Positions 10,085 through 21,294 of a stretch of DNA of 64,000 bases are shown here, piece by piece. A model generated the notes under the pieces. The model was not told the origin of the DNA. It saw nothing but the letters and a program-made list of their open reading frames with translations, and did not search any database. Position numbers and translations under genes: made by a program. Each line of letters opens with the position of its first letter. Within the stretch, counting starts at the first letter, position 1. The stretch comes from Pantoea sp. CCBC3-3-1 (lineage in GTDB: Bacteria; Pseudomonadota; Gammaproteobacteria; Enterobacterales; Enterobacteriaceae): contig NZ_CP034363.1 in the NCBI RefSeq assembly GCF_007981265.1, positions 1,612,001-1,676,000 of the forward strand. Direction: 5' to 3'.

Positions 10085-10981
10085 ATGGAACAACTTCGTT
10101 CGGAACTTTCACTGGTGCTTGGCGAAACGCTGAGCCGCCTTGAGTGTGTCAGTGAACAACCTTATGCCAGTCTTTACTCGCTTTATGACCGCCACGGCCA
10201 TTCGCTGCCGCTGGTAGCAAAATATTTTAATATCAAAGGGATCGCTTCGCAGGAAGCCTACAAGCTTTCAATGCTGGCTCGCGACAGCACCATCCGCATG
10301 CCTACGGTATACGGTATGATGGTCAGCCAGGAGCCGCCGGTTCATGAGGTATTGCTGCTTGAAAGAATGGGCGGCGTTTCGGTAGAAGCGCCAACCCGGA
10401 CGCCCGGCCGCTGGCTCCAGCTTCAGGAGCAGATAGTCGAGGCGTTGCTGGCCTGGCATCGTATTGACAGCCATGGTCTGGTCGGCAACGTGGACAGCTC
10501 GCAGGAAAACGACTGGCCGACGTGGTATAAGCAGCGGGTTGAGGTTTTGTGGTCGACGCTGGGCTTTATGCGTCCGGATCTGCTGTCCATGGACGATCAC
10601 CGCCTGCTGTTTCGCTGCCGCCAAAATCTTGCCACGCTGTTTGAAGATTTTGACGATCCTTGTGTGCTGGTGCACGGTAACGTCACCCTGCGCAGCATGC
10701 TAAAAGAAGCCTGGAGCGATCAGCTATTGTCGATGGTAAGCCCGGGCCCAATGCTTTGGGCTCCGCGTGAATACGATCTTTTCCGCCTTTGTGAAGAGGG
10801 GGCGGGCGAGGCGCTGCTGTTCCATTATCTCAAACAGGCGCCCGTTGATGAGGGTTTTATTGCCCGTCGCTGGCTCTACACGCTGTGGGATGAAACTGAC
10901 CGTTTGCTCCATACCGGCCAGTTTAACCGGCAGCGCTTCGATGTTGCTGCCCGCTCAATCGGCCCCTGGCTCGGAGAGTGA
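10085..10981 (+). CDS. ycbJ: YcbJ, phosphotransferase-fold protein of unknown function
   Basis: A 298-residue orthologue of E. coli YcbJ. The layout resembles the aminoglycoside-phosphotransferase/kinase fold: an N-terminal lobe, MLARDSTIRMPTVYG in the middle, LLLERMGGVSVEAP as the hinge, ALLAWHRID, and CVLVHGN around residue 200 where true APH kinases have HGD. The aspartate of the catalytic loop is therefore not conserved, which makes kinase activity doubtful. The function is unknown. It has a GAGGAGCAGAAG ribosome site before ATG 10085, and its 3' end overlaps the convergent elyC by 27 bases. Confidence 0.9.
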   Translation: MEQLRSELSLVLGETLSRLECVSEQPYASLYSLYDRHGHSLPLVAKYFNIKGIASQEAYKLSMLARDSTIRMPTVYGMMVSQEPPVHEVLLLERMGGVSVEAPTRTPGRWLQLQEQIVEALLAWHRIDSHGLVGNVDSSQENDWPTWYKQRVEVLWSTLGFMRPDLLSMDDHRLLFRCRQNLATLFEDFDDPCVLVHGNVTLRSMLKEAWSDQLLSMVSPGPMLWAPREYDLFRLCEEGAGEALLFHYLKQAPVDEGFIARRWLYTLWDETDRLLHTGQFNRQRFDVAARSIGPWLGE

Positions 10982-11743
10982 GGCTTCTTGTGCGGTCAGG
11001 CTTTGCCACAGGCGGCCCAGCGACTCGTAAATGGCGCGTTCGCTGTGGCTAAGCCACATAGCGGAAGGGATCGCTTTCTCCCAGAAGTTAAGCGGCGAGG
11101 TAATCGCCAGCTGGTTAGCCGGTGCAGGCAGCGGATGCAAACCTTGCGCCTGAAAGAAGATCATGGCGCGCGGTAAATGCGAAGCCGATGTCACCAGCAG
11201 AAAAGGGCGATTGCCGACAACGTGAGCCACTTCCCTCGCTTCCTGACGCGTATCGCGTGGCTTATCAAGAGTAATAATGTCTGAGTCTGGCACGCCCAGC
11301 GACTGTGCTACGCGCGTACTAACGTCTGCCGAACTGACCGGGTTGCGCTGAGCCGCAGCGCCGGTAAAAATCATTTTTGAACCTGGATTTTCCCGCCACA
11401 GGCGAATGCCTTCCACCAACCTCGGCAAGCTGTTACCGATCATATTTGACCCCGGCGCCCAATTCGGATTCCACGTATAGCCGCCGCCCAGCACCACCAC
11501 ATAATCGACTTTTTGCCGATCCGTCCAGGTGGCATAGCGGTTTTCAATCGGCGCAAGCATGCTGTCGGCAATCGGTTGCAGGCTGATGAGCAGCGATAAC
11601 AGCCAGGCGGAAGAAAGGATTATTTTGCCGGTTTTCTGCCAGCGACTGAACCAGAGCAATAAAAGACCACTCGCCATCACTATCAGCAGCAAGGGCAGGG
11701 GCAGTAACAGGCTACCGGTCACTTTTTTTAACGCAAAAAGCAT
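10955..11743 (-). CDS. elyC: Envelope biogenesis factor ElyC (DUF218)
   Basis: ElyC is an inner-membrane protein needed for normal peptidoglycan synthesis at low temperature in E. coli. The 262-residue protein has two N-terminal membrane helices (about 12-32 and 40-57) and a periplasmic DUF218/SanA-like domain beginning with VDYVVVLGGG, followed by MIFTGAAA and the TSASHLPRAMIFFQAQG block. It is encoded opposite to its neighbours: its end overlaps ycbJ by 27 bases, and its start faces the cmoM promoter across 127 bases. Confidence 0.95.
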   Translation of the reverse strand: MLFALKKVTGSLLLPLPLLLIVMASGLLLLWFSRWQKTGKIILSSAWLLSLLISLQPIADSMLAPIENRYATWTDRQKVDYVVVLGGGYTWNPNWAPGSNMIGNSLPRLVEGIRLWRENPGSKMIFTGAAAQRNPVSSADVSTRVAQSLGVPDSDIITLDKPRDTRQEAREVAHVVGNRPFLLVTSASHLPRAMIFFQAQGLHPLPAPANQLAITSPLNFWEKAIPSAMWLSHSERAIYESLGRLWQSLTAQEASLSEPGAD

Positions 11744-11870
11744 GGAAACGGGTTCCTTTTGTCCGAAAAAACGCCACCCGAGAGCGAAGCAGTGACGGAA
11801 AGGTTCATTCTCCGCCAGTGTATGCCAAAATAGCCGCCGGATTCACCTTTTGCCCAGCCCGGAGACCTTT

Positions 11871-12659
11871 ATGCAGGACCGCAACTTTGATGATATCGCG
11901 GAAAAATTTTCGCAGAATATCTACGGTACCACCAAAGGCCGCATCCGCCAGGCCATTGTCTGGCAGGAGCTGGAAGCGATTTTAGCCACTCTGCCTACGG
12001 GTCCCCTTAAGGTACTGGATGCTGGTGGCGGCGAGGGGCAAATTGCCTGCGGCCTTGCCAGCCTCGGACACCAGGTCTTGCTCTGCGATTTATCTGAAGA
12101 AATGCTACAGCGCGCGCGCCTCAATGCCGAAGAAAAAGGTGTGAGCGAGCACATGCAATTTAAACAAATTAGCGCGCAACAGGTGGGTCAACATTTGGAT
12201 CAGCCTGTCGATCTGGTATTGTTTCACGCTGTGCTGGAATGGGTCGCCGATCCTGAAGCCGTGCTGGCTGCGTTATACAACACGCTGGCACCCGGCGGCG
12301 TTCTTTCGCTGATGTTTTACAACCTCAACGGACTGATGATGCAAACGCTGGTGCTGGGCAATTTTGGCTATATGCAGGCCGATTTACGTAAGCGCAAACG
12401 CAAAACGCTGTCGCCTGACTATCCGCGAGAACCGGAGCAGGTTTATCGCTGGTTAAGCGAGGCCGGCTTTGAAATTGAAAATAAAGCTGGCGTGCGGGTT
12501 TTTCACGATTACATGCGTGACAAAAACAAGCAAACCGAAAGATTCGAAGAAATTCTGGCGCTGGAAAAACGCTTCTGCCGTCAGGAACCTTTTTTAAGTT
12601 TGGGCCGTTATATCCACGTTACCGCGCGGAAGCCCATAAACAGGACGAACCATGAGTGA
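11871..12659 (+). CDS. cmoM: tRNA 5-carboxymethoxyuridine methyltransferase
   Basis: CmoM (formerly SmtA) methylates cmo5U at the wobble position of certain tRNAs, forming mcmo5U. The 262-residue class I methyltransferase has the SAM-binding motif LDAGGGEGQ at 49-57, CDLSEEML for motif II and [12 protein letters not shown] for motif IV. The start at 11871 gives [13 protein letters not shown], as in E. coli, and follows a CCGGAGACC ribosome site; an upstream in-frame start at 11850 has no good site. Its last eight bases overlap mukF, so it leads the cmoM-mukFEB operon. Confidence 0.95.
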   Translation: MQDRNFDDIAEKFSQNIYGTTKGRIRQAIVWQELEAILATLPTGPLKVLDAGGGEGQIACGLASLGHQVLLCDLSEEMLQRARLNAEEKGVSEHMQFKQISAQQVGQHLDQPVDLVLFHAVLEWVADPEAVLAALYNTLAPGGVLSLMFYNLNGLMMQTLVLGNFGYMQADLRKRKRKTLSPDYPREPEQVYRWLSEAGFEIENKAGVRVFHDYMRDKNKQTERFEEILALEKRFCRQEPFLSLGRYIHVTARKPINRTNHE

Positions 12660-13974
12660 ATTTTCCCAGACAGTACCGGAACTGGTTGCCTGGGCGCGAA
12701 AAAATGACTTTTCCGTCTCGTTGCCCACCGAACGTCTGGCATTTTTGCTGGCAGTAGCCACCCTCAACGGCGAGCGCATGGATGGCGAAATGAGCGAGGG
12801 CGAACTGACAGATGCTTTCCGCCATGTCAGTGAAGGTTTTGAGCAGACCAGTGAAACCGTTGGCGTTCGTGCTAATAACGCGATCAACGATATGGTACGT
12901 CAGCGTTTACTTAACCGTTTCACCAGCGAACATGCGGAAGGTCATGCGATTTATCGACTGACGCCGCTGGCCATCGGCATTACGGATTATTACATCCGCC
13001 AGCGCGAATTCTCCACGTTGCGACTTTCCATGCAGCTGTCGATTGTGGCCGGTGAACTCAAACGCGCGGCCGATGCCGCCGATGAAGATGGTGATGATTT
13101 TCACTGGCATCGTAACGTTTTTGCGCCATTGAAATATTCCGTCGCGGAAATTTTCGACAGCATCGATATCACGCAGCGCATCATGGATGAGCAGCAGCAG
13201 GCGGTGAAAGACGATATCGCCCAGCTTTTAAACAAAGACTGGCGTGCAGCGATCTCCAGCTGTGAACTGTTGCTGAACGAAACGTCAGGTACGCTGCGCG
13301 AGCTACAGGATACGCTTGAAGCGGCTGGCGACAAGCTCCAGGCCAATCTGCTGCGCATTCAGGATGCCACGCTGAACAGCCCGGATCTGGGCTTTATCGA
13401 CAAGCTGGTGTTCGATCTGCAAAACAAACTTGACCGCATTATCAGCTGGGGCCAGCAGGCGATTGACCTGTGGATCGGCTATGACCGTCACGTGCATAAA
13501 TTTATCCGTACCGCGATTGATATGGATAAAAACCGCGTGTTCGCTCAGCGGCTGCGTCAGTCGGTGCAAAACTATTTCGATAATCCATGGGCGCTGACTT
13601 ATGCCAACGCCGATCGCCTGTTTGACGTGCGCGATGAAGAACTGACGCTGCGTAATGAAGAAGTCACCGGCGAGCTGCCGTCCGAGCTTGAATACGAAGA
13701 ATTTAATGAAATTCGTGAACAGCTGGCAGCCATGATTGAAGAGGCGCTGGCTATCTATAAGGCGCAGCAAAAACCCCTCAACCTGGGCATGGTAATGCGT
13801 GACTATCTGGCCCAGTATCCCCGTGCGCGTCATTTTGATGTCGCAAGAATTGTCGTCGATCAGGCCGTGCGTTTAGGCGTGGCCGAAGCAGATTTCTCCG
13901 GCCTGCCCGCAGAGTGGCAGGTCATTAATGATTACGGAGCCAAGGTACAGGCGCATGTCATCGATAAATATTGA
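12652..13974 (+). CDS. mukF: Chromosome partition protein MukF (kleisin)
   Basis: MukF is the kleisin of the MukBEF condensin: it dimerises through its N-terminal winged-helix domain and bridges MukB heads through its C-terminus while binding MukE in the middle. The 440-residue protein matches the E. coli length (440) and keeps [21 protein letters not shown] at the N-terminus with the winged-helix region to about 115, helical bundles, and the C-terminal MukB-head-binding winged helix. It overlaps cmoM by 8 bases and mukE by 20 bases. Confidence 0.98.
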   Translation: MSEFSQTVPELVAWARKNDFSVSLPTERLAFLLAVATLNGERMDGEMSEGELTDAFRHVSEGFEQTSETVGVRANNAINDMVRQRLLNRFTSEHAEGHAIYRLTPLAIGITDYYIRQREFSTLRLSMQLSIVAGELKRAADAADEDGDDFHWHRNVFAPLKYSVAEIFDSIDITQRIMDEQQQAVKDDIAQLLNKDWRAAISSCELLLNETSGTLRELQDTLEAAGDKLQANLLRIQDATLNSPDLGFIDKLVFDLQNKLDRIISWGQQAIDLWIGYDRHVHKFIRTAIDMDKNRVFAQRLRQSVQNYFDNPWALTYANADRLFDVRDEELTLRNEEVTGELPSELEYEEFNEIREQLAAMIEEALAIYKAQQKPLNLGMVMRDYLAQYPRARHFDVARIVVDQAVRLGVAEADFSGLPAEWQVINDYGAKVQAHVIDKY

Positions 13975-14665
13975 ACAAGTAATGCCGGTTAAGCTGGCGA
14001 TGGCGCTGGCTAATCCGATTTTTCCGGCGCTGGACAGTCAGCTTCGCGCCGGTCGCCATATTGGCATTGAAGAATTAGACAATCATGCCTTTTTGATGGA
14101 CTACCAGGAGTACCTGGAAGAGTTCTATCACCGCTATAACGTGGAGCTGATCCGCGCGCCGGAAGGTTTCTTTTATTTGCGTCCGCGTTCCACCACGCTG
14201 ATCCCGCGTTCGGTGCTTTCCGAGCTGGACATGATGGTGGGAAAAATCCTCTGCTACCTCTATCTCAGCCCTGAGCGCCTGGCCAATGAAGGGATTTTTA
14301 CCCAGCAGGAACTGTATGACGAACTGCTGTCGCTGGCGGACGAAAACAAACTGCTGAAGCTGGTGAACCAGCGCTCAACGGGTTCTGACCTCGATCGACA
14401 GAAGCTACAGGAAAAAATGCGTGCCTCGCTAAGCCGCCTGCGCCGTCTGGGCATGGTGTGGTTTATGGGTAATGACAGCAGTAAATTTCGCATTATGGAA
14501 TCCGTTTTCCGCTTTGGGGCCGATGTCCGCAGTGGCGACGATGTCCGTGAAGCGCAGCTTCGCATGATCAGAGACGGCGAAGCAATGCCGACCGAAAGCG
14601 CGCGTGCATTACAAGATGACAGCGAAGAGGACAGCAACGGGTCCGATAACGCGGAGAATGAGTAA
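13955..14665 (+). CDS. mukE: Chromosome partition protein MukE (kite subunit)
   Basis: MukE is the kite subunit that dimerises and loads on MukF, regulating MukB ATPase and DNA binding. The 236-residue protein begins [15 protein letters not shown] as in E. coli; an upstream in-frame start at 13928 would add nine residues not found in the family. The [20 protein letters not shown] and [22 protein letters not shown] blocks are intact, and the C-terminus is acidic. It starts inside the end of mukF and its stop abuts the mukB ATG with no gap. Confidence 0.97.
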   Translation: MSSINIEQVMPVKLAMALANPIFPALDSQLRAGRHIGIEELDNHAFLMDYQEYLEEFYHRYNVELIRAPEGFFYLRPRSTTLIPRSVLSELDMMVGKILCYLYLSPERLANEGIFTQQELYDELLSLADENKLLKLVNQRSTGSDLDRQKLQEKMRASLSRLRRLGMVWFMGNDSSKFRIMESVFRFGADVRSGDDVREAQLRMIRDGEAMPTESARALQDDSEEDSNGSDNAENE

Positions 14666-17600
14666 ATGATTGAACGCGGAAAGTTTCGCTCCCTGACGCT
14701 GGTTAACTGGAACGGTTTTTTTGCCCGCACCTTCGATCTGGACGAGCTGGTGACCACGCTCTCTGGCGGTAACGGTGCCGGTAAATCCACGACCATGGCG
14801 GCGTTTGTTACTGCACTGATCCCAGACCTGACACTGCTGCATTTCCGTAACACCACGGAAGCGGGCGCGACCTCGGGTTCGCGAGACAAAGGCCTGCACG
14901 GTAAATTACGGCCGGGCGTCTGTTATGCCGCGCTTGACGTAGTGAACTCGCTTCATCAGCGCGTTATCGTTGGGGTACGGTTACAGCAGGTTGCCGGCCG
15001 CGATCGCAAAGTGGATATTAAGCCTTTCAGTATCCATGGCCTGCCAATGTCGCTCAACCCGACCGAAGTGCTGACTGAAACGGTCAACGCGCGTCAGGCG
15101 CGCGTTTTACCGCTTAGCGAACTGAAAGATAAGTTCGAAGCGATGGAAAGCGTGCAGTTTAAACAGTACAACTCGATTGCCGATTATCACTCGGTGATGT
15201 TCGATCTGGGCATCGTCGCGCGTCGCCTTCGTACGGCTTCTGACCGCAGCAAATATTACCGCCTGATTGAAGCGTCGCTCTACGGCGGTATCTCCAGTGC
15301 CATCACCCGCTCGCTGCGTGACTACCTGTTGCCGGAAAATGGCGGCGTGCGCAAGGCGTTCCAGGACATGGAAGCCGCACTGCGTGAAAACCGCATGACG
15401 CTGGAAGCGATTCGCGTCACCCAGTCCGACCGCGATCTGTTTAAGCATCTGATTACCGAAGCGACCAACTATGTGGCCGCCGACTATATGCGTCATGCCA
15501 ATGAACGACGCATCCATCTCGATGGCGCCATCCAACAACGCAGCGAGCTGTTCGGCAGCCGTAAGCAGCTGGCGAGCGAGCAGTATCGTCACATTGAGAT
15601 GGCTCGCGAACTGGCCGAGCATAACGGTGCGGAAAACGATCTGGAAACGGATTACCAGAGCGCCAGCGACCATCTCAATCTTGTGCAAACCGCAATGCGT
15701 CAGCAGGAAAAAATCGAACGCTACGAAGGCGATATCGATGAGCTGACCTACCGTCTGGAAGAGCAAAACGAGGTCGTAGCCGAAGCACGAGAAGTGCAGG
15801 AAGACAATGAAGCCCGTGCGGAAGCCGCCGAGCTGGAAGTGGATGAGCTGAAAAGCCAGCTGGCGGATTATCAGCAGGCGCTGGACGTCCAGCAAACCCG
15901 TGCAATTCAGTATCAACAGGCGCTGGGTGCCTTAAAACGCGCGCAGGAAATTTGTCAGATCCGCGATCTGAATATTGATAATGCAGATGAGTGGCAGGAA
16001 ACCTTCCAGGCACGTGAGCAGGAGGCCACCGACCGGCTGCTGATGCTTGAGCAGAAGATGAGCGTGGCAGAAGCCGCGCACAGCCAGTTTGAACAGGCAT
16101 TTGATTTAGTCACGCGCATTGGCGGATCGGTCAGCCGCAGCGATGCGTATCAAACCGGGCGCGAATTGCTGCGTGATGCCAGCAACCAGCGCTATCACGC
16201 TGAACAGCTGCAATCGCTGCGTTCGCGCCTGGCAGAAATGGAGCAGCGCCTGCGTGAACAGCAGGAAGCCGAGCGTTTGCTGAACGAGTTCTGCAAGCGT
16301 CACGGTCAGCAGTATGAGCCGGAAGATCTGGAAGCGTTGCAGCACGAGCTGGAAGCGCGAATTGAGCAACTGACGGAAAGCGTCTCGGACGCTGGCGAAC
16401 GTCGGATGGCAATGCGTCAGGAGCTGGAACAGGTCAGCGACCGTATCGCTCGCCTGACCAGGCAGGCGCCACAGTGGCTGGCGGCGCAGGAAACGCTAAC
16501 GCAGCTGAGTGAACAGACGGGCCAGGCGCTGGAAAACAGCCAGCAGGTCACTGAATTCATGCAGCAATTGCTGGAGCGTGAACGCGAAACTACTGTTGAA
16601 CGTGACGAAGTCTCCGCGCGCAAACGCGAGATTGAAAATCAGATTGAGCGTCTGAGCCAGCCGGGCGGTGCGGATGACAGCCGCCTGAACAACCTGGCTG
16701 AACGTTTTGGCGGCGTGCTGCTTTCTGAAATCTACGATGATGTGACGATTGAAGATGCGCCTTATTTCTCCGCGCTTTACGGTCCGTCGCGTCACGCTAT
16801 CGTGGTGCCCGATCTCTCGCTGGTGCGTGAGCAGCTGGATGGCCTGGAAGAGTGCCCGGAAGATCTTTACCTGATCGAAGGCGATCCGCAATCCTTTGAC
16901 GACAGCGTCTTCAACGTTGAAGAGCTGCAACGGGCCGTGGTGGTCAAGGCGGGCGACCGTCAGTGGCGCTATTCACGTTTTCCAAAGGTGCCGCTGTTTG
17001 GCCGCGCTGCCCGTGAAAACCAGCTCGAACTGCTGCACGCGGAGCGTGAAATGCTGGCCGAGCGTTATGCCACCTTGTCCTTTGACGTGCAAAAAACGCA
17101 GCGACTGCATCAATCGTTCAGCCGCTTTATCGGTAGCCATCTTGGCGTGGCGTTTGAGGCAGATCCTGAAGCGGAAATGCGTCAGCTTAACGGCCGCCGT
17201 AACGAGCTGGAGCGCGCCCTCAGCGCTCATGAAAGTGAAAATCAGCAGCAGCGTCAGCAGTTTGAGCAGGCCAAAGAGGGCGTGGCTCAGCTGAACCGCC
17301 TGATGCCGCGTATCAGTCTGCTGCTGGATGAGACCTTACAGGATCGCTACGATGAAATCCTCGAGCGTCTGGATGAGGCACAGGAAGCCGCACGTTTCCT
17401 GCAACAGCATGCGGCTCACCTGGCAAAACTTGAGCCTTTACTGTCAGTATTGCAGAGCGATCCCGAGCAGCACGAACAGCTGAAGATGGACTATCAGCAG
17501 GCGCAGCAGACCCAGCGCGAAGCGCGCCAGCAGGCATTCGCCATTACCGAAGTTGTTCAGCGCCGCACGCACTTTAGCTACGTTGATTCTGCCGGAATGC

Positions 17601-19129
17601 TGGACGGCAACAGCGATCTGAATGAAAAACTGCGTCGTCGTCTTGAGCAGGCCGAATCGGAGCGTGCCCGTGCCCGTGAACGATTGAAAGGCCATCAGGC
17701 GCAGCTTACGCAATATTCTCAGGTGCTGGCCTCGCTGAAAAGTTCGTATGATGCCAAGCGCGACATGCTGAAAGAGTTGCAGCAGGAAATGCAGGATATC
17801 GGCGTGCAGGCGGATGCCAGCGCCGAAGAACGTGCCCGTCTGCGACGCGACGAACTCTACTCCTCGCTGACTAACAACCGCGCCCGCCGCAATCAGCTGG
17901 AGAAGCAACTGACCTTCTGCGAAGCAGAAATGGATGCACTGCAGAAAAAACTGAAGCGCGTAGAGCGCGACTACCATCAGAGCCGTGAGCAGGTGGTGAA
18001 CGCCAAAGCCGGATGGGTGGCAGTGCTGCGCATGGTGAAAGACAATGGAGTGGAACGTCGTCTGCATCGCCGCGAGCTGGCTTATCTGGGCGGTGATGAA
18101 CTCCGTTCCATGTCGGATAAGGCGTTAGGTGCGCTACGCCTGGCGGTTGCGGATAACGAACATCTGCGCGATATCCTGCGGATGTCCGAAGATCCTAAGC
18201 GTCCTGAACGAAAAATTGAATTCTTCATTGCCGTTTACCAGCATCTGCGTGAACGTATTCGTCAGGATATTATTCGCACCGACGATCCGGTCGAAGCGAT
18301 CGAGCAGATGGAAATCGAGCTGAACCGCCTGAGCGAGGAGCTCACGGCGCGTGAAAAAACGTTGGCTATCAGCTCACGCAGCGCCGCCAACATCATTCGC
18401 AAAACGATTCAGCGCGAGCAGAACCGGATTCGCCAGCTGAACCAGGGCCTGCAAAGCGTGAGCTTCGGTCAGGTGCAAAGCGTACGTCTTAACGTAAACG
18501 TGAGGGAGTCGCATTCAACGCTGCTGGACGTGCTGTCGGAACAGCACGAACAGCATCAGGACCTGTTTAACAGCAATCGTCTGACCTTCTCTGAGGCACT
18601 GGCTAAGCTCTATCAGCGTCTGAATCCGCAGATCGATATGGGGCAGCGTACGCCGCAAACGATCGGCGAGGAACTGCTGGATTACCGCAACTATCTGGAA
18701 ATGGAAGTTGAGGTTAATCGCGGTTCAGACGGCTGGCTGCGTGCGGAAAGCGGGGCGCTTTCAACGGGCGAAGCGATTGGTACCGGGATGTCGATTCTGG
18801 TGATGGTGGTGCAAAGCTGGGAAGAAGAGTCTCGCCGTCTGCGCGGCAAAGATATCTCTCCTTGCCGACTGCTATTCCTCGATGAAGCCGCGCGTCTGGA
18901 TGCGAAATCTATCGCTACGCTGTTTGAACTTTGCGATCGGCTTGAGATGCAGTTAATCATTGCTGCGCCGGAAAATATCAGTCCGGAAAAAGGTACCACC
19001 TACAAGCTGGTGCGTAAGGTGATTAATAATACCGAGCACGTGCATGTCGTTGGACTGCGTGGATTTGCGGCGGAACCGGCAACAAGAAATACGCTGGAAG
19101 AGTCAGAGGAGCAGCCGCTCACTCTGTGA
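14666..19129 (+). CDS. mukB: Chromosome partition protein MukB (SMC-like ATPase)
   Basis: MukB is the SMC-like ATPase of the MukBEF condensin, which compacts and organises the chromosome and binds topoisomerase IV. The 1487-residue protein has the N-terminal head with Walker [10 protein letters not shown] from residue 34, long coiled coils on both sides of a hinge around 660-780 (the [17 protein letters not shown] region), and a C-terminal head with the [18 protein letters not shown] signature and [11 protein letters not shown]alker B. Length is one residue longer than E. coli MukB. It is the last gene of the operon; about 120 bases later begins the ldtD promoter region. Confidence 0.98.
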   Translation: MIERGKFRSLTLVNWNGFFARTFDLDELVTTLSGGNGAGKSTTMAAFVTALIPDLTLLHFRNTTEAGATSGSRDKGLHGKLRPGVCYAALDVVNSLHQRVIVGVRLQQVAGRDRKVDIKPFSIHGLPMSLNPTEVLTETVNARQARVLPLSELKDKFEAMESVQFKQYNSIADYHSVMFDLGIVARRLRTASDRSKYYRLIEASLYGGISSAITRSLRDYLLPENGGVRKAFQDMEAALRENRMTLEAIRVTQSDRDLFKHLITEATNYVAADYMRHANERRIHLDGAIQQRSELFGSRKQLASEQYRHIEMARELAEHNGAENDLETDYQSASDHLNLVQTAMRQQEKIERYEGDIDELTYRLEEQNEVVAEAREVQEDNEARAEAAELEVDELKSQLADYQQALDVQQTRAIQYQQALGALKRAQEICQIRDLNIDNADEWQETFQAREQEATDRLLMLEQKMSVAEAAHSQFEQAFDLVTRIGGSVSRSDAYQTGRELLRDASNQRYHAEQLQSLRSRLAEMEQRLREQQEAERLLNEFCKRHGQQYEPEDLEALQHELEARIEQLTESVSDAGERRMAMRQELEQVSDRIARLTRQAPQWLAAQETLTQLSEQTGQALENSQQVTEFMQQLLERERETTVERDEVSARKREIENQIERLSQPGGADDSRLNNLAERFGGVLLSEIYDDVTIEDAPYFSALYGPSRHAIVVPDLSLVREQLDGLEECPEDLYLIEGDPQSFDDSVFNVEELQRAVVVKAGDRQWRYSRFPKVPLFGRAARENQLELLHAEREMLAERYATLSFDVQKTQRLHQSFSRFIGSHLGVAFEADPEAEMRQLNGRRNELERALSAHESENQQQRQQFEQAKEGVAQLNRLMPRISLLLDETLQDRYDEILERLDEAQEAARFLQQHAAHLAKLEPLLSVLQSDPEQHEQLKMDYQQAQQTQREARQQAFAITEVVQRRTHFSYVDSAGMLDGNSDLNEKLRRRLEQAESERARARERLKGHQAQLTQYSQVLASLKSSYDAKRDMLKELQQEMQDIGVQADASAEERARLRRDELYSSLTNNRARRNQLEKQLTFCEAEMDALQKKLKRVERDYHQSREQVVNAKAGWVAVLRMVKDNGVERRLHRRELAYLGGDELRSMSDKALGALRLAVADNEHLRDILRMSEDPKRPERKIEFFIAVYQHLRERIRQDIIRTDDPVEAIEQMEIELNRLSEELTAREKTLAISSRSAANIIRKTIQREQNRIRQLNQGLQSVSFGQVQSVRLNVNVRESHSTLLDVLSEQHEQHQDLFNSNRLTFSEALAKLYQRLNPQIDMGQRTPQTIGEELLDYRNYLEMEVEVNRGSDGWLRAESGALSTGEAIGTGMSILVMVVQSWEEESRRLRGKDISPCRLLFLDEAARLDAKSIATLFELCDRLEMQLIIAAPENISPEKGTTYKLVRKVINNTEHVHVVGLRGFAAEPATRNTLEESEEQPLTL

Positions 19130-19302
19130 TAAAAATGGTCCGGTTTTTACAGCAGTATTGATAGTAAAAAGCGGCCACAGCGATTAATCTGTTACACGGC
19201 ATTTGCTGCACCGCGGCAAGTGCCGTTTTCTTTTCTATACTGTTAACAATGACTAATCAACAGATGGTCATCGTCTGTTCCGACACGCTAAGGAGGCAAG
19301 GG

Positions 19303-21108
19303 ATGTTGCTGACAAAACACGCTATAAGGTTATGGTCGGGCTGTTGCCTGACACTGTTACTCGGACAGACGCTACCGGCAGCTGCGGCTACGCCTTCCTA
19401 TGCTGCGCCGGTAAACACTATCGTCTCTGTTTCTCATGCCCAGTCACGGTTACAGGCGTTATTTGCGACCGGCTATCGTCCATTTTATTTGAAAACGCTC
19501 GCGCCACTGTATGCGGCTTATGATATGCAGCCTATGTGGCAGGATCGTGAAGCCGTGCAGCAATTTCAGCAGCAGCTGGCCGAGGTTGCTATCTCAGGCG
19601 TTCAGCCGCAGTTTACCCAATGGGTGAGGCTGCTAACCGACCCATCCGTTACCGGGCTTGCTCGCGATGTGGTGTTGTCAGATGCCATGCTGGGATACCT
19701 GCAGTTTGTTTCGACAGTGCCAGCAAAAGGGGAAACCTGGCTCTACAGCAACGTCCCTTACAAACTGGACGTCCCTGCATTATCCATCATTAATCAATGG
19801 CAGCAGGCAGTACAGCACGGTGCAACCAGCGTATTTGTCGCTTCGCTGGTGCCGCAGCATCCCCAGTATGCGTTAATGCATCAGGCGTTAAAAAAGCTGC
19901 TGGCTGATAACCGGCCATGGCCGCAGCTCGCCAGCCGTCAAACGCTGCGTCCCGGTCAGATCAGTGACGACATGCCTGCCTTACGCGAAATTTTGCAGCG
20001 AACCAACATGCTGACGCCGGGCAACGACGCCCCTAAACCTGATGACGATGCGGTGCCAACGACTGCGGTACCGGCTTCTGTAGTCGATGAGGATGCGGTA
20101 GTGAGCCCTTCTGCCGCGCCAGTAGCTGAAAGCACGCAGGCAAACACGCCAGAACCTGCCGGAGAGGTGAACGGCAGTGCTCTGCCAGCAAATCCGGGGC
20201 AGATCTATTCCGCTGAACTGGTGGAAGGCGTGAAGCGTTTCCAGCGCTGGCAGGGATTGGAAGCGGATGGCGCTATTGGTCCACGTACGCGGGAATGGCT
20301 GAACGTTTCGCCACAGCTACGGGCCTCTCTGCTGGCACTGAATATCCAGCGCTTGCGGCTGCTGCCGGATGATATGCACAACGGGATTATGGTTAATATT
20401 CCCAACTTTTCGTTGATCTATTATCTGAACGGAAGTCAGATTCTGGCATCGAGAGTGATTGTTGGCCGTCCCGATCGAAAAACGCCGTTGATGCGCAGTG
20501 CGTTGAATAATGTGGTACTGAATCCGCCGTGGAACGTGCCGACTTCACTGGTTCGTCAGGACATTATTCCGAAGGTTAAGCAGGATCCGGCTTACCTGTT
20601 CAAACACAACTATACGCTGCTTTCTGGCTGGAGCAGTGATGCAGAGGTGATCGATCCTTCAATGATCGACTGGCATATGGTTTCGGCAGCCTCTTTCCCT
20701 TACCGGGTTCGCCAGGCGCCAGGCGCGACCAACTCGCTCGGCCGCTACAAGTTTAATATGCCAAGTTCAGACGCTATTTATCTGCACGACACGCCAAATC
20801 ATAATCTGTTCCAGAAAGATATTCGGGCGCTCAGTTCCGGATGCGTGAGGGTAAATAAGGCTTCCGATCTGGCAAATCTACTGCTGCAGGATGCGGGTTG
20901 GAACGATTCACGTATTTCAAACACCCTGAAAGAGGGCGACACGCGCTACGTCTCTATTCGCCATCGCATCCCGGTGAACCTTTATTACCTGACCGCCTGG
21001 GTCGCTGACGATGGTAAAACGCAGTTTCGTACAGATATTTACAATTATGACATGACGGCGCGTTCAGGCGCACAGGTGTTAGCAAAGGCGGGCCAGCTGT
21101 TACTCTAG
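19303..21108 (+). CDS. ldtD: L,D-transpeptidase LdtD (YcbB)
   Basis: LdtD makes 3-3 (mDAP-mDAP) crosslinks in peptidoglycan in the periplasm, giving carbapenem-tolerant wall growth under stress. The 601-residue protein has an N-terminal signal sequence ending near AAAATP, an [15 protein letters not shown] scaffold domain, a peptidoglycan-binding domain ([18 protein letters not shown], about 325-345) and a YkuD domain with HDTPNHNLF and SSGCVRVN, the catalytic cysteine being residue 514. A Pro/Ala/Val/Asp-rich linker of about 55 residues (near 243-300) precedes the binding domain. The ATG at 19303 is chosen because a perfect AGGAGG lies at 19291-19296; the in-frame ATG at 19249 has none. Confidence 0.95.
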   Translation: MLLTKHAIRLWSGCCLTLLLGQTLPAAAATPSYAAPVNTIVSVSHAQSRLQALFATGYRPFYLKTLAPLYAAYDMQPMWQDREAVQQFQQQLAEVAISGVQPQFTQWVRLLTDPSVTGLARDVVLSDAMLGYLQFVSTVPAKGETWLYSNVPYKLDVPALSIINQWQQAVQHGATSVFVASLVPQHPQYALMHQALKKLLADNRPWPQLASRQTLRPGQISDDMPALREILQRTNMLTPGNDAPKPDDDAVPTTAVPASVVDEDAVVSPSAAPVAESTQANTPEPAGEVNGSALPANPGQIYSAELVEGVKRFQRWQGLEADGAIGPRTREWLNVSPQLRASLLALNIQRLRLLPDDMHNGIMVNIPNFSLIYYLNGSQILASRVIVGRPDRKTPLMRSALNNVVLNPPWNVPTSLVRQDIIPKVKQDPAYLFKHNYTLLSGWSSDAEVIDPSMIDWHMVSAASFPYRVRQAPGATNSLGRYKFNMPSSDAIYLHDTPNHNLFQKDIRALSSGCVRVNKASDLANLLLQDAGWNDSRISNTLKEGDTRYVSIRHRIPVNLYYLTAWVADDGKTQFRTDIYNYDMTARSGAQVLAKAGQLLL

Positions 21109-21157
21109 TTTTTGATTCTTCACGCTTTACTTTTCTCCGATTGCGTCCTGCATCGGA

Positions 21158-21195
21158 ACGGGCACGGCAGGGACTTTAGGAAATGCCGTGCCCGT
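21158..21195 (+). other. Strong 12-bp hairpin between ldtD and mepK
   Basis: ACGGGCACGGCA at 21158-21169 is the exact reverse complement of bases 21184-21195, with a 14-base loop. No T-run follows on either strand, so a standard intrinsic terminator is not supported. It lies 50 bases after the ldtD stop and 100 before mepK and may be a 3' stabiliser, processing site or attenuator. Confidence 0.6.
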
Positions 21196-21294
21196 CACAC
21201 TTCGTCGGTTGACGCAGCATTTTTACCCAGTTAAGGTTCGGGACGGTGACTATTTTCACCCTTTCAGAACATTTTAGCCGGGTAATACAGATTA

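Noticed and set aside
15107..15916. 269-codon minus-strand frame inside mukB
   Set aside because: Antisense shadow of a long coding sequence with strong codon bias; no start signal or recognisable domain.
19249..19302. Upstream extension of ldtD from ATG 19249
   Set aside because: No ribosome site there, while ATG 19303 has a perfect AGGAGG and is followed directly by the signal sequence.
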